Part shown: piece by piece, positions 41,983 to 49,843 of the stretch | Numbering within the stretch: the stretch's first letter is position 1 | How the letters are laid out: each line of letters begins with the position of its first letter | NCBI RefSeq assembly: GCF_030271215.1 | Contig: NZ_JASNGB010000001.1 | Coordinates: forward strand, 4,794-68,793 | DNA length: 64,000 bases | Source: Deinococcus rhizophilus | GTDB lineage: Bacteria > Deinococcota > Deinococci > Deinococcales > Deinococcaceae | Reading direction: 5' to 3' | The notes under the pieces: model-generated | The model's input: the letters and a program-made list of their open reading frames with translations, nothing else | Databases searched by the model: none | Told to the model about the DNA's origin: nothing | Position numbers and translations under genes: made by a program

Positions 41983-42785
41983 GCGGCCACCTCGCTGAGG
42001 TAGGCGCGGATGATCGCCATGAACGCCTCGGGCGCGGTCGCCACGCCGAACTGCTCGCGGGCACGCTTCACGGCCCGCTGGGCGAGGTCGCGGTCCGGCG
42101 CGGGCACCACGTACACGACTTGCACGTACTCGGGGTTTCCTGGCCCTACAGGGGCGGCCGGTGGGGCAGGCTCGGCGGGGGCCGCGTCCCCTCCCGCCGC
42201 CGGGGTGGGGGTGGCCTGCGCCTGCGGCGCCGCTGCTGCCGCTACGCCGATCAGGTCGTTCAGGAACTCGCTGGGGGCCTCGGGGAGCGCGGGGGCGCTG
42301 GCCGCCTGGGCGTCCGTCTCTTTCACGAACGCTTCGAGGTCGAATCCGGCCACGGCGCGGAGATCATCGTCGAGGCCGCCCAGCATCCCGGCGAGCAGCT
42401 CGTCGTTCCAGCCGCCGAGTTCGCCCGTACGGTTGTGGGCCACGAGGTAGGCGGCGGCCTCGTCCTCGCTGCCGAAGCTGCCGCCGCGCGTGACGGGGAC
42501 CAGCCACATGCCGTCCTCGCGGACCTGCACGAACTGCGGCGCGGGCTGACCGGCGGCGTGGGCACGCTCCAGCACGGAGAGGCGGCCGTGCCCGGCGATC
42601 AGGCGGCCCGTGGCCTCGTCGATGGCGAGGGGGTCGCGGAAGCCGAAGCGGCTGATGCTGGCGGCGATCGCGCCGTCGGCGTGCTCCTTCGGGTTGCCCG
42701 GCCAGCGGGCGAGCTGGTCGAGCGGCAGGTACTCGATCCGCAGGGCGGCATCGGCAGGGGCGGCGGGGGTCTTACGTGGGGCCAT
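41979..42785 (-). CDS. ParB/Srx-like protein with C-terminal extension, 268 aa
   Basis: Residues about 15-110 match the ParB N-terminal fold: IEYLPLDQLARWPGNPKEHA, IAASISRFGFRDPLAIDEAT, RLIAGHGRLSVLERA, then LVAHNRTGELGGWNDELLAG, as in phage ParB-like nucleases linked to methyltransferases. A Pro/Ala linker leads to a 60-residue alpha/beta domain (YVQVVYVVPAPDRDLAQRAV). ATG at 42785 has GGAGC upstream. It is the first gene of the five-gene cluster. Confidence 0.75.
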   Translation of the reverse strand: MAPRKTPAAPADAALRIEYLPLDQLARWPGNPKEHADGAIAASISRFGFRDPLAIDEATGRLIAGHGRLSVLERAHAAGQPAPQFVQVREDGMWLVPVTRGGSFGSEDEAAAYLVAHNRTGELGGWNDELLAGMLGGLDDDLRAVAGFDLEAFVKETDAQAASAPALPEAPSEFLNDLIGVAAAAAPQAQATPTPAAGGDAAPAEPAPPAAPVGPGNPEYVQVVYVVPAPDRDLAQRAVKRAREQFGVATAPEAFMAIIRAYLSEVAA

Positions 42786-42912
42786 ACAAGCTCCAGCCCG
42801 ACTGTCTACCGTGGTGGACACGGCAGGCTCCCATCGGGGCGACGCACAAGGATTTGCCCATGGGGCAGCGGCGTCTTGAGGTGGTCGTGGGGCAGGGGAT
42901 TCCTGCGGCCCG

Positions 42913-42983
42913 GTGGTGGTGACTCCCGGAGTTGAACCGGGGCAGCGCATGCCGCTGAGGCGAACGCGCTGTGGCCCTGTCAC
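42913..42983 (-). tRNA. tRNA-like sequence, degenerate or highly reduced
   Basis: Minus strand. The 3' half is canonical: T arm CCCGG-TTCAACT-CCGGG joins directly to AGTCACC, then A and CCA. The 5' end GGTGACA pairs with AGTCACC at six of seven positions, and GGTTCAACTCC matches the B-box consensus exactly. The 5' half is not canonical: the D loop lacks GG, the anticodon arm (CAGCG-GCATG-CGCTG) has too small a loop, and the total is about five nt short. CAT would be the apparent anticodon. It could be a decayed phage tRNA or another tRNA-like structure. Confidence 0.35.
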
Positions 42984-42992
42984 CACGGCATG

Positions 42993-43015
42993 AAAAAACC
43001 CCGCCACAGGCGGGG
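42993..43015 (-). terminator. Rho-independent terminator after the lipoprotein gene
   Basis: CCCCGCC (42999-43005), a 3-nt loop, and GGCGGGG (43009-43015), followed on the minus strand by six Ts. It ends the lipoprotein transcript just before the tRNA-like element. Confidence 0.85.
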
Positions 43016-43037
43016 AAGGAAGCGGGGCGAGGGGGTG

Positions 43038-43757
43038 TCAGGGCAGACTGGCGAAACGCAGGCCTGTGGCGCGCACCAGCGTCCCTTGGCCGGTACTTGG
43101 GTTCACAGTGATGATCTGCCCAGCATTGGTCCGGCCGTAAAGCGTGCCATACAGGTAATCGAGGCCGTAGACATCCGCATAGCCCGTGGACCCCACCACC
43201 TGCACCGTCTGCGTCGCCAAGACGATACGGACGAGAGCGTCCGCAGATGAACTGGTGCGAACAGTCGCGTAGAGGCTGCCGTCCGGCGCGAACGCGAGGT
43301 CACCGCTGGACCGATAGCCCATGTTCATGACCTTGGTGGCCTGGCCCGTCGACGTATTGACGTTGTAGAGGTTGCCGTCCAGCGCAGCCGCGTACAGTTG
43401 CCCCTGTCGGTCGACCGTCAGAGCGTTGATATTCCCCACGCCGTAGGAACCGACAGCGCTGATGGTCTTGGCATTCAGATCAATGCGCAGGAGACGTGAG
43501 AATGTCGAGGCATACATGACGTCGCCTACCTGCGCGGCGTCCGTGATCTCGTCAACGTAGGTCAGTTCCATGGTCTTCTGGTCGCTCGCCGCACCCTTGA
43601 GAACGATGGAGTAGAGCGAAGAATCCGTGACTGCATAAGTGCGAACCACATCAGGCACGGGGCCAGGGTCAACCGGGCGAACGCTTCCGCCCCCACCACC
43701 ACACGCGGCGAGGGTGAGGGCGGCTAAAACCAGTGGACCAAGCAGTCGAGAGTTCAT
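43038..43757 (-). CDS. Lipoprotein with beta-propeller-like body, 239 aa
   Basis: The N-terminus is a lipoprotein signal (LVLAALTLAAC, lipobox Cys19) followed by a Gly-rich linker. The mature part has repeated blades (RLLRIDLNAKTISAVGSYG; LYNVNTSTGQATKVMNMGY; DLAFAPDGSLYATVRTSS), as in small beta-propellers. It has its own terminator and sits between the ParB/PP-loop cluster and the early region, so it is a likely lysogenic-conversion surface protein. GC is lower than in its neighbours. The function is unknown. Confidence 0.7.
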   Translation of the reverse strand: MNSRLLGPLVLAALTLAACGGGGGSVRPVDPGPVPDVVRTYAVTDSSLYSIVLKGAASDQKTMELTYVDEITDAAQVGDVMYASTFSRLLRIDLNAKTISAVGSYGVGNINALTVDRQGQLYAAALDGNLYNVNTSTGQATKVMNMGYRSSGDLAFAPDGSLYATVRTSSSADALVRIVLATQTVQVVGSTGYADVYGLDYLYGTLYGRTNAGQIITVNPSTGQGTLVRATGLRFASLP

Positions 43758-43927
43758 ACCGTCTGTGGTACCTCATAAACCTCGGACACAAGAGCAAAAA
43801 TGAGGCATGCCCCCCCCAGCTCCCCCCAGAGTCTGAGGCTGGGACAATAGGAGCAAGAGCGGCTCAGCGCTTCATGGCGGGACCTCCAGGGGTGGGGTGG
43901 GCCGCACCGGGGTAAGACCAACGCGAA

Positions 43928-43954
43928 GCGCCCCCACCGCAGAGGCAGGGGCGC
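43928..43954 (-). terminator. Hairpin downstream of the early operon
   Basis: GCGCCCC (43928-43934) pairs with GGGGCGC (43948-43954) in the 234-bp gap after the 493-aa gene. The tail on the minus strand (TTCGCG) is only weakly T-rich. No gene is supported in the rest of this gap. Confidence 0.45.
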
Positions 43955-43991
43955 GTGGCATTCGGGTAGACGTGGTGCAGCTTGAACGAAA

Positions 43992-45473
43992 TTAGGCTGT
44001 TTCTGGGGAAACTCTGTCAAGCCCTCCCGTCGGGGTGGGCGGGTGGTACCCCGGCTGCGGATGATTGGGCGGAATCTCCCCCGCTGGGATGTCCTTGAGG
44101 GGGTGCTCGACCAGCAGCGCCCGGCGCACGCATTCCAGCGCCCGGACGAGGCCAGGAAAGCGGCTCACGCTCTCGCGCAGTTCCAAGTGGCCGTCGTGGT
44201 CGCGGTAGATCAGGTGCTCGTCGTCGTCCTGCCGCCGCCCCTGCTTCTTACCCCCGGCGCGGTCGCTCAGGTCCTCGGCCCAGCGACACAGGTCCGCCCA
44301 GCCCCCCGGCCCTACCCGCGTCCCGGTCAGGGCCTCCAGTTCGGCGGCGTTCGCCACCACGAGGCTGTGGCCGTCCTCGCCGTAGACGATGGTGAGCCGG
44401 GTGTAGTACTGGGTCATGCCGCCGTCCTCGTCCACCACGCGGACGCTCAGCACGTCGCCGTGGAAGTAGCGACCCGTAAAGTGCTTGACCCGCGCCCGCT
44501 CCAGCTCGCGGCCTACGGTGACGTATTGAAGACGCTGCTCCTGCACCTGGAGGGCCAGCGTGAGCGCATGGTCGTCGCGCCCCGCGATCAGCATCTGGCA
44601 GGCCTCCTGGGCCAGGGCATACGAGCGGGTCAGCGCGTCCGCCAGTTCCCCGTGCAGCCGATGTCCCTTTCCGCTCCCACCCGACTTCACGGCCATCGGC
44701 CCCAGCTCACTCTCCCCTACCCCGATGATCTGGCGCAACACCCCGTGAATCTTGGCCTGCTCGCGCTCCCCCTCGGAGAGGTCACGCACTTCCTTGTCCG
44801 AAAGGAAGTACCGGCGGTGGATGCACCTGGCGATGTTGTTAATCATCGCCCGCTGCTCCTGGGTCAGGCGGCCCACCTCGGCCTCCTGGGTGGGGACGGG
44901 AAGGTGGGTCGCTGTCACCGGCCCGCGCCCACCCCGCCCCGCCTGACGCGCCGCCGCAGCCACCGCCTCCGCGCCCGCCGCTTCGAGGAGCACGCGGGCG
45001 ATGTCCGCCTTGATCGCCTTCTCGCTCCCCCCCGGCGCGATCATGCCCGCGAGCTGCCGCATCCGCTCCTCGGCATCCCAGCGCAGGGGTTCGGCACCGG
45101 GTTGCCCCTCCTCCTGGGCGGCGCTCGCCAGCATCTTGATGATCCGCTTCCATACGGGCCGGGAACGCGCGTCGGCCAGGTACGGCGGGGTTTCCGGCTG
45201 GGCCGGGGTGCGGCCGACATGGCGAACGGGGACCGTCTGCTCCGCGCCGTCGGGAAAGCGCAGGCGGACGCTGGGCGCCTGCACGCCGCTCCGGGGGCCG
45301 CGCACGATGACCGCCCGGCTCCCCGCGCGGGGATGGGGGCGGGTGGGGCGGTAGTAGACCGGATCGCCGAGCTTCAGGCTCAGCAGGCCCGACGGCAGGG
45401 CTTTCCTCGGCTTGCGGGCGGCGCGGCGCTCGGTCAACCGCTCCTCCTCGATCAGGCGGTCTTTCCAGTTCAT
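43992..45473 (-). CDS. Hypothetical early-region protein, 493 aa
   Basis: I recognise no family. The N-terminal part has a small beta domain (LKLGDPVYYRPTRPHPRAGS; SVRLRFPDGAEQTVPVRHVG) like KOW/SH3 modules. The middle (about 110-290) is helical (IARCIHRRYFLSDKEVRDLS) and the end contains an acidic DDDEHLIYRDHDGHLELRES region. It is the last gene of the early operon, coupled to the preceding one by ATGA. A DNA- or RNA-interacting role is possible only by context. Confidence 0.6.
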   Translation of the reverse strand: MNWKDRLIEEERLTERRAARKPRKALPSGLLSLKLGDPVYYRPTRPHPRAGSRAVIVRGPRSGVQAPSVRLRFPDGAEQTVPVRHVGRTPAQPETPPYLADARSRPVWKRIIKMLASAAQEEGQPGAEPLRWDAEERMRQLAGMIAPGGSEKAIKADIARVLLEAAGAEAVAAAARQAGRGGRGPVTATHLPVPTQEAEVGRLTQEQRAMINNIARCIHRRYFLSDKEVRDLSEGEREQAKIHGVLRQIIGVGESELGPMAVKSGGSGKGHRLHGELADALTRSYALAQEACQMLIAGRDDHALTLALQVQEQRLQYVTVGRELERARVKHFTGRYFHGDVLSVRVVDEDGGMTQYYTRLTIVYGEDGHSLVVANAAELEALTGTRVGPGGWADLCRWAEDLSDRAGGKKQGRRQDDDEHLIYRDHDGHLELRESVSRFPGLVRALECVRRALLVEHPLKDIPAGEIPPNHPQPGYHPPTPTGGLDRVSPETA

Positions 45474-45877
45474 CGTGTGGCCTTTCTCTGTTCCAACAGG
45501 ACGACCAGGCGGTCACGCTGGCGGTTGCGGGCGGCGATCTCCCCCAGCGAGGGGCCGCGCCGGGGCGCATAGGCCGGGCCGTAGCGCTGGCGGTAGGACT
45601 CCAAGGCGATCTCGCCGTAGCCGGTCAGCACGTACCCCGGGCCGTCCGGTCCCCAGGTCACCCACTGGACGCGCCCATCTTCCGCGAGGCGGCGCAGCAG
45701 GGCGCGGTGGTGATCGGTCAGGGGAGCGTGCTCGTCTTGGGTCCACAGGCCCGCGTCCTTCACGGCGAGCGCGGGGGGCTTCGGGATGCCGCTGAACACG
45801 GCGAGGAGACGGTAGAGGTGGGGCAGGCCAGATGGAACGGGGCGGATCTCCTGGGGGCGCTCAGCGGTGTGGGTCAT
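45470..45877 (-). CDS. Hypothetical protein with winged-helix appearance, 135 aa
   Basis: HRALLRRLAEDGRVQWVTWG followed by GPGYVLTGYGEIALE (about 55-90) resembles a winged helix with helix, wing and strand. A basic C-terminus follows (IAARNRQRDRLVVLLEQRK). It is coupled to both neighbours by 4-bp overlaps. A regulator or DNA-binding accessory is possible. Confidence 0.55.
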   Translation of the reverse strand: MTHTAERPQEIRPVPSGLPHLYRLLAVFSGIPKPPALAVKDAGLWTQDEHAPLTDHHRALLRRLAEDGRVQWVTWGPDGPGYVLTGYGEIALESYRQRYGPAYAPRRGPSLGEIAARNRQRDRLVVLLEQRKATR

Positions 45878-46374
45878 GCAGTCCTTTCTTCAGCAAAAGC
45901 GAGTAAATCAGGGAGGGTCCAGACGACAGCGACGCGGAGCCCGGCGGCGCACAGCTCTGCGTGCCGCTCCAATTGGGCCGCGCTGGGGACGTTGCCGGGC
46001 TGCTTGAGCTCCAGCCAGACGAGAGTGCCGGGCGGACGAAAGGCCAGCAGATCGGGAATGCCTTTGGTGGTCCACACGCTGCCGCCGCGCGCGCTGCCGA
46101 GGTACATCTGCCAGACCGTCCAGCCCATGGCCTCCAGCTCGCGGACCGCCGCCGCCTGGAACGCGGCCTCGCTGACGTACCCGTTGCTGGCAGAACGCGG
46201 AAGCCCCGCGCCCGGCGCTCTGGCCGGGGCGGGGGCCTGCTCTTCCGGGAACAGGTGGGTGTGACGGCGGCGGTACTCCCGCAGCCAGGCGTCGTCGTAG
46301 GGCGTCAGAGCAGCACCTCGAGGTGGTTGGACGGGGTCAGCACCGCGTGGGGCGTGGACTTCCACCACCGCCAC
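45874..46374 (-). CDS. VRR-NUC domain nuclease, up to 166 aa
   Basis: The C-terminal 100 residues carry the PD-(D/E)xK pattern of VRR-NUC proteins: AAAVRELEAMGWTVWQMYLG, GIPDLLAFRPPGTLVWLELK (Asp, Glu and Lys of the active site), then QLERHAELCAAGLRVAVVWT. Such stand-alone nucleases are common in phage replication regions and may process branched DNA. The GTG at 46374 gives a 70-bp overlap with the upstream gene; a start near 46308 would fit operon style but lacks a normal codon, so the N-terminus is uncertain. Confidence 0.75.
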   Translation of the reverse strand: MAVVEVHAPRGADPVQPPRGAALTPYDDAWLREYRRRHTHLFPEEQAPAPARAPGAGLPRSASNGYVSEAAFQAAAVRELEAMGWTVWQMYLGSARGGSVWTTKGIPDLLAFRPPGTLVWLELKQPGNVPSAAQLERHAELCAAGLRVAVVWTLPDLLAFAEERTA

Positions 46375-46697
46375 CAGGGACGCAGGGTGACAGTGCCGAC
46401 GCGGACGTGGTGGTGGGTCTTCAGGAGGTGATAAACCTCCATCTCCTCGGCCCGCCGGATGCCCATGCCCCGGTACATCCCGCGCAGCACCAGACCCGTC
46501 TCCGGGCAGAAGGGAATGAAGACACGCGAGGCGTAGGCGATCTGTGCGGCGTCCTCGTGGTCTTTCGGCATGAGGTTCTCCACGGGCACGACGGCCCCGG
46601 TGCTGTTGATGGCGGCGAGTGCCCGGGCGCGGCCCACGGGGTCCAGCGGGCAGGGCGGATGGTGGGCAGTGGGGTGACCACAGAGGCGGCAGGTCAA
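46305..46697 (-). CDS. Hypothetical protein with short zinc-knuckle, 130 aa
   Basis: TTG at 46697 overlaps the upstream stop (TTGA) and has GAGGA upstream; an earlier start at 46739 is less likely. It opens with TCRLCGHPTAHHPPCP, a probable CxxC-H-C zinc site. The rest has a VFIPFCPETGLVLRGMYRG stretch and many His/Trp residues. No family is recognised. Confidence 0.55.
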   Translation of the reverse strand: MTCRLCGHPTAHHPPCPLDPVGRARALAAINSTGAVVPVENLMPKDHEDAAQIAYASRVFIPFCPETGLVLRGMYRGMGIRRAEEMEVYHLLKTHHHVRVGTVTLRPWWRWWKSTPHAVLTPSNHLEVLL

Positions 46698-47461
46698 GGC
46701 TGGTCCTCGCTTCCTTCGGCTTCGTGCTGCTGACGCCACGCCCGGGGGGCGTCCCAGATGGTTTTGGTGGCGGGGCCGGGGCGCATCTCCCCGGTCGCCG
46801 GGTCGAGTACCTCCAGCCAGTAGCCGTCTGGGCCGAACTGCAGGGCGCCGCGCAGGCCCATCTCTTGGAATCCCGCGACGTAGGCCATCGGCTTCACGTC
46901 GTCGGTGCCCTGGAAATCCTTGCGGTCCTGGGTGCCGCGCTGCACCGCCTTGCTGACGGCTTCCACGCGGCGCTCGGGCGGGATCTCGCTCAGGGGCACC
47001 GGCTCCTGGGTGTCGGGGTGCTCGACCTGCATCCCGTCGGCAAGGGTGCGGACGGTGTCGGCCACGCCCTGCACGTCGGCGCTGCTGGGCGTGGCCTTGC
47101 CGGTCACGGCGCGGGTCACGGCGAGCACCAGGGCGTAGTCGTCGGGGGCCACCACCCCCAGGGCACGGGCCACCCGCTCGTTGCTGATCTCGATCCCGCG
47201 CTCGGCAGCCTCCTCCGCCACCTCTGCGAAGTCGATCAGTTGGTAGAGACGGGCGCGGGAAAGCCCGAAGGTCTCCAGCCCGTAAGCCTCGAAGGTGGGG
47301 TGGGTGCTGCGGTAGAGCCGCTCGCCCTGGAGGGTCCGCAGCGCCCGGCCCGCCATGATGCCCGCGCGGACGCCGACGAGAACCTGTTCCTCCAGTTCGG
47401 CGCGGCGGGCACGTTCCTCAGGGGTCAGAAGCTGCTGGACCTCGATCTCGGCGGTGGTCAC
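46694..47461 (-). CDS. Phage/ICE replication-associated HTH protein, 255 aa
   Basis: Residues about 30-85 (GRALRTLQGERLYRSTHPTF, then EAYGLETFGLSRARLYQLID) are the signature of small HTH proteins found in phages and integrative elements, often near replication genes. The C-terminal part contains PDGYWLEVLDPATGEMRPGP, without a known fold. It probably binds DNA. Partition or replication control is inference. Confidence 0.6.
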   Translation of the reverse strand: MTTAEIEVQQLLTPEERARRAELEEQVLVGVRAGIMAGRALRTLQGERLYRSTHPTFEAYGLETFGLSRARLYQLIDFAEVAEEAAERGIEISNERVARALGVVAPDDYALVLAVTRAVTGKATPSSADVQGVADTVRTLADGMQVEHPDTQEPVPLSEIPPERRVEAVSKAVQRGTQDRKDFQGTDDVKPMAYVAGFQEMGLRGALQFGPDGYWLEVLDPATGEMRPGPATKTIWDAPRAWRQQHEAEGSEDQP

Positions 47462-47814
47462 GCCTGTCCCTCTTCGAGGTCGGGTCGGCGCGTCCAGCCG
47501 AACCGCTCCAACTCGTCGACCAGCCGGTCACTGCGGCGCAGGCTCTCGCGGAACACGGAGGTCCGGGCCTGAGGGTCGAACTCGCTCGGCTGCCAGGAGG
47601 TCGTCGAGAAGGACACCGAGTGGCCGTCGTCGCGGGACCTCACCATATGGACCTCAGCGCTGTTGGGATCGGCCGCGCTGGCTCGGATCTCGCCCGTGTA
47701 AACCCGCCGCTCGATGTTGGGCCTGCCGGGCTTGCCCTTGCTGCGGACTTCAAGGTGCAGGGTGGCGTTCCAGGGGGTAGGGGCGTTCACGGGAACTGTG
47801 CTTGCCTCAGGCAT
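47458..47814 (-). CDS. Hypothetical protein, 118 aa
   Basis: A beta-rich N-terminal half (NATLHLEVRSKGKPGRPNIE; YTGEIRASAADPNSAEVHMV) is followed by a short charged helix (FRESLRRSDRLVDELERFGW). It is coupled to both neighbours by short overlaps. No family is recognised. Confidence 0.55.
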   Translation of the reverse strand: MPEASTVPVNAPTPWNATLHLEVRSKGKPGRPNIERRVYTGEIRASAADPNSAEVHMVRSRDDGHSVSFSTTSWQPSEFDPQARTSVFRESLRRSDRLVDELERFGWTRRPDLEEGQA

Positions 47815-48460
47815 TGGCCACCTCCTCGTTCAGCCAGGGCAGATCTGCGGGCGTGAGCAGTGCCGTCGCCTGAATCAGCCGCAGGGTGGCCAGCGCGTCG
47901 TCGAGCGCCGCGTGGGCCCGGAGGTCATCGGTCTGCACGCCCCGCTGGATGCAGGCGTCGCGCAGCTTGGCCCAGCGCCAGGAGCGGTGATGGTCATTCC
48001 ACAATCCCGCAAGAGGTGCGTAGGCTTCCATCACGCATTCCGCTGAGCGACAGAAGGTCTGAAAGGGTTTGTACTCGTCGCTGTGCCCCCGGCCGCTGGG
48101 GTGGGCGTACCACTGCGGCATCGCGGCGTCGAGCGTGTCGCTCAGGCGAGGCACGTCGAAAGCCTTGTTGTAGATCACGATGCGGTGGGCGCTCAGGATG
48201 TCGCGGAGGCGCGGCCAGAACGCGGCGATAGATGGGCAGTCCTGCACGTCGGGGTCGGTGATGCCGTGGACCGCCTGCGCGCCGGGTTCAATCGGGCAGC
48301 TCGGGCGGATGCGCTCATTGAAGAGTGTCCGGCCCCAGGCGTCTACAATGCCCAGCTCGATCACCTCCCCGTGAAAGCCGGTGGTCTCGGTGTCGAGAAC
48401 GGCGAGGCGGGGGTCGGTAGCCCAGTCGAGAAACAGGTCGAGGTGGGGACTGTTCGTCAT
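47807..48460 (-). CDS. DnaQ-like 3'-5' exonuclease, 217 aa
   Basis: DEDDh exonuclease motifs are in order: Exo I VLDTETTGFHGEVIELGIV (Asp23, Glu25), Exo II IYNKAFDVPRL, Exo III HAALDDALATLRLI. The family trims single-stranded or mismatched 3' ends, using two metal ions. It is the only proofreading-type gene seen; no polymerase accompanies it in the window, so it may aid host polymerase or recombination. Confidence 0.85.
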   Translation of the reverse strand: MTNSPHLDLFLDWATDPRLAVLDTETTGFHGEVIELGIVDAWGRTLFNERIRPSCPIEPGAQAVHGITDPDVQDCPSIAAFWPRLRDILSAHRIVIYNKAFDVPRLSDTLDAAMPQWYAHPSGRGHSDEYKPFQTFCRSAECVMEAYAPLAGLWNDHHRSWRWAKLRDACIQRGVQTDDLRAHAALDDALATLRLIQATALLTPADLPWLNEEVANA

Positions 48461-48462
48461 GG

Positions 48463-48924
48463 TCAGGCGCTCCGGAGGTGGGAGAGGGCTTCGAGTTGCG
48501 TGTTCACGTCGGCCAGCACGTCACCAGTCAGTGCCCAGAAGCCCAGGCTCCCGGACACCGCGACCGGATTGGGCAGCACGCGCACGTTGTCCAGCACCAG
48601 GGCGAGGCTGCCGAAGTACCAGCGCTCCTGCCCGGGCGGGCACGGGTCACCGGGCAGCAGCAGGCCGGTCACGGTGACCACGCTGGTGACGGCCTTGCTG
48701 GGCACGTCCTGGCGGCGGTAGAGCACGCCGGTCAGTCGCTCGATGTACTCGGCGCCGTCACGGTCGTAGGTGCCGCTGCTGTGAATAGCGAGGTCCTGGC
48801 CGACCATGCGCCGGGCCTGCGCGATCAGGTGCGGGTGCCGGGCCCAGCGCGGGCGGTTCTCGGTGCGCTTGCCGTGGCGCTCGATAGCGGTGGGCCAGGG
48901 GACGGAGACGGACAGCGCCTTCAT
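48463..48924 (-). CDS. ASCH-domain protein, 153 aa
   Basis: The start ALSVSVPWPTAIERHGKRTE with NRPRW, then QDLAIHSSGTYD and TSVVTVTGLLLPGDP, and the closing SLGFWALTGDV match ASCH/EVE-like PUA-fold domains. These bind nucleic acids or modified nucleosides, and some hydrolyse acetylcytidine. The binding partner here is unknown. It is adjacent to the DnaQ-like gene in the early operon. Confidence 0.7.
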   Translation of the reverse strand: MKALSVSVPWPTAIERHGKRTENRPRWARHPHLIAQARRMVGQDLAIHSSGTYDRDGAEYIERLTGVLYRRQDVPSKAVTSVVTVTGLLLPGDPCPPGQERWYFGSLALVLDNVRVLPNPVAVSGSLGFWALTGDVLADVNTQLEALSHLRSA

Positions 48925-49343
48925 GCGCTCAGCCCCTCGCCGTCGCGGTCTTCATCCTTGGGCGGGAACAGGGGCGTGGACGGCTCCACGATCTCCACCG
49001 TCAGTTCCACCTCGTAGGTGTCCGGGTCCGCCGGGTCGAAGTACCGCTCGAAGCGGGCGTGCTCGTTGAAGTGGACCTCGACGACCGCCACGACCTTGTA
49101 GTCCTTGGTCTTGCTGCCCTTGCTGGTGAGATTCCACGTGCGCCAGTCGCCGCCGCCGAAGATGCGCAGGGTGAAGGTAGCGGCCTCGCGGGTGTCCTTC
49201 TTACGCGTGATGCGGTGCGCCCGCTGGAGGTACTTCAGGTCCGCGCCGCTGGGCAGTTCAAGGTGCAGGGTGGTGAAGGGCACGCCTTCCTTGTTCCGCT
49301 CGTGCTTGATGGCGTCCACGCTGACTTTCAGGGTCTGTTTCAT
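48921..49343 (-). CDS. Hypothetical protein, 140 aa
   Basis: ATG at 49343 overlaps the previous stop (ATGA). It is a beta-rich protein with TLRIFGGGDWRTWNLTSKGS and alternating hydrophobic strands (KVVAVVEVHFNEHARFERYF) and an acidic end. No family is recognised. It could be a single-strand-binding or annealing accessory, but nothing in the sequence proves it. Confidence 0.55.
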   Translation of the reverse strand: MKQTLKVSVDAIKHERNKEGVPFTTLHLELPSGADLKYLQRAHRITRKKDTREAATFTLRIFGGGDWRTWNLTSKGSKTKDYKVVAVVEVHFNEHARFERYFDPADPDTYEVELTVEIVEPSTPLFPPKDEDRDGEGLSA

Positions 49344-49843
49344 GCTTGGGCTCCGAAATCGAACAGGCTGGGCATGACGCACTGGCCCGGCGGGATGGAG
49401 ACGGGCGGCACCGTGGGGACGGCTGCCTCGGGGGCAGGGGTGGATTCCTGCTCAGGAGCGGCCTCCCACTCGCCCGGACGCACGAGGCCTGCACCACGGC
49501 GGCTCTCCACGACGGCGGCGCGACTCCCGTCGGCCCAGGTCAGGTAGTGCGTGACGGTGGCCCGCCCCAGCACAGGCGAGAGCACCTCCTGGCCGATCTC
49601 CGGCAACGGCCGCTCGGGGGCCAAACTCGGGCCAGCCGCCGCCGCTTCCTGGGGCTCAGGGGCCTGGGGCTCGCCGAGGACGGGGGCACAGCGCAGGGCC
49701 GCGAGCTGCTCGGGCGAGTAGCGGGTGACTGTCATCCCCTGGGCTTCCATGCAGCAGCGGAACTCTTCACCGAAGCCCTCGGGCCAGTCGCAGGTCGAGG
49801 CGTGCAGGAAGCCGCGAGCGTTGCGGGCCTGGAGGTAATCCAT
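49340..49843 (-). CDS. Hypothetical protein, 167 aa
   Basis: The N-terminal 50 residues are globular with a Cys pair (EEFRCCMEAQGMTVTRYSPE). A disordered Pro/Ala/Glu region follows, then a small beta module (VLGRATVTHYLTWADGSRAA), like a KOW/Tudor strand set. It ends in MPSLFDFGAQA, a motif resembling a sliding-clamp binding peptide (QxxLFDF-like), which is speculative. Confidence 0.55.
   Translation of the reverse strand: MDYLQARNARGFLHASTCDWPEGFGEEFRCCMEAQGMTVTRYSPEQLAALRCAPVLGEPQAPEPQEAAAAGPSLAPERPLPEIGQEVLSPVLGRATVTHYLTWADGSRAAVVESRRGAGLVRPGEWEAAPEQESTPAPEAAVPTVPPVSIPPGQCVMPSLFDFGAQA

Noticed and set aside
38638..42785. A complete DNA phosphorothioation (Dnd) system
   Set aside because: The PP-loop proteins share the DndC fold, but no DndA-like cysteine desulphurase, DndD ATPase or DndE was found in the window, and ParB-like partners fit IbrAB better.
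42913..42983. A normal, functional tRNA-Met gene
   Set aside because: CAT can be placed in a loop, but the D loop lacks GG, U33 is missing, the anticodon loop is wrong and the variable region is almost absent. It is kept only as a tRNA-like element.
43754..44020. 88-residue minus frame upstream of the lipoprotein
   Set aside because: It overlaps the hairpin region, has a Cys/Pro/Arg-biased composition and no start signal.
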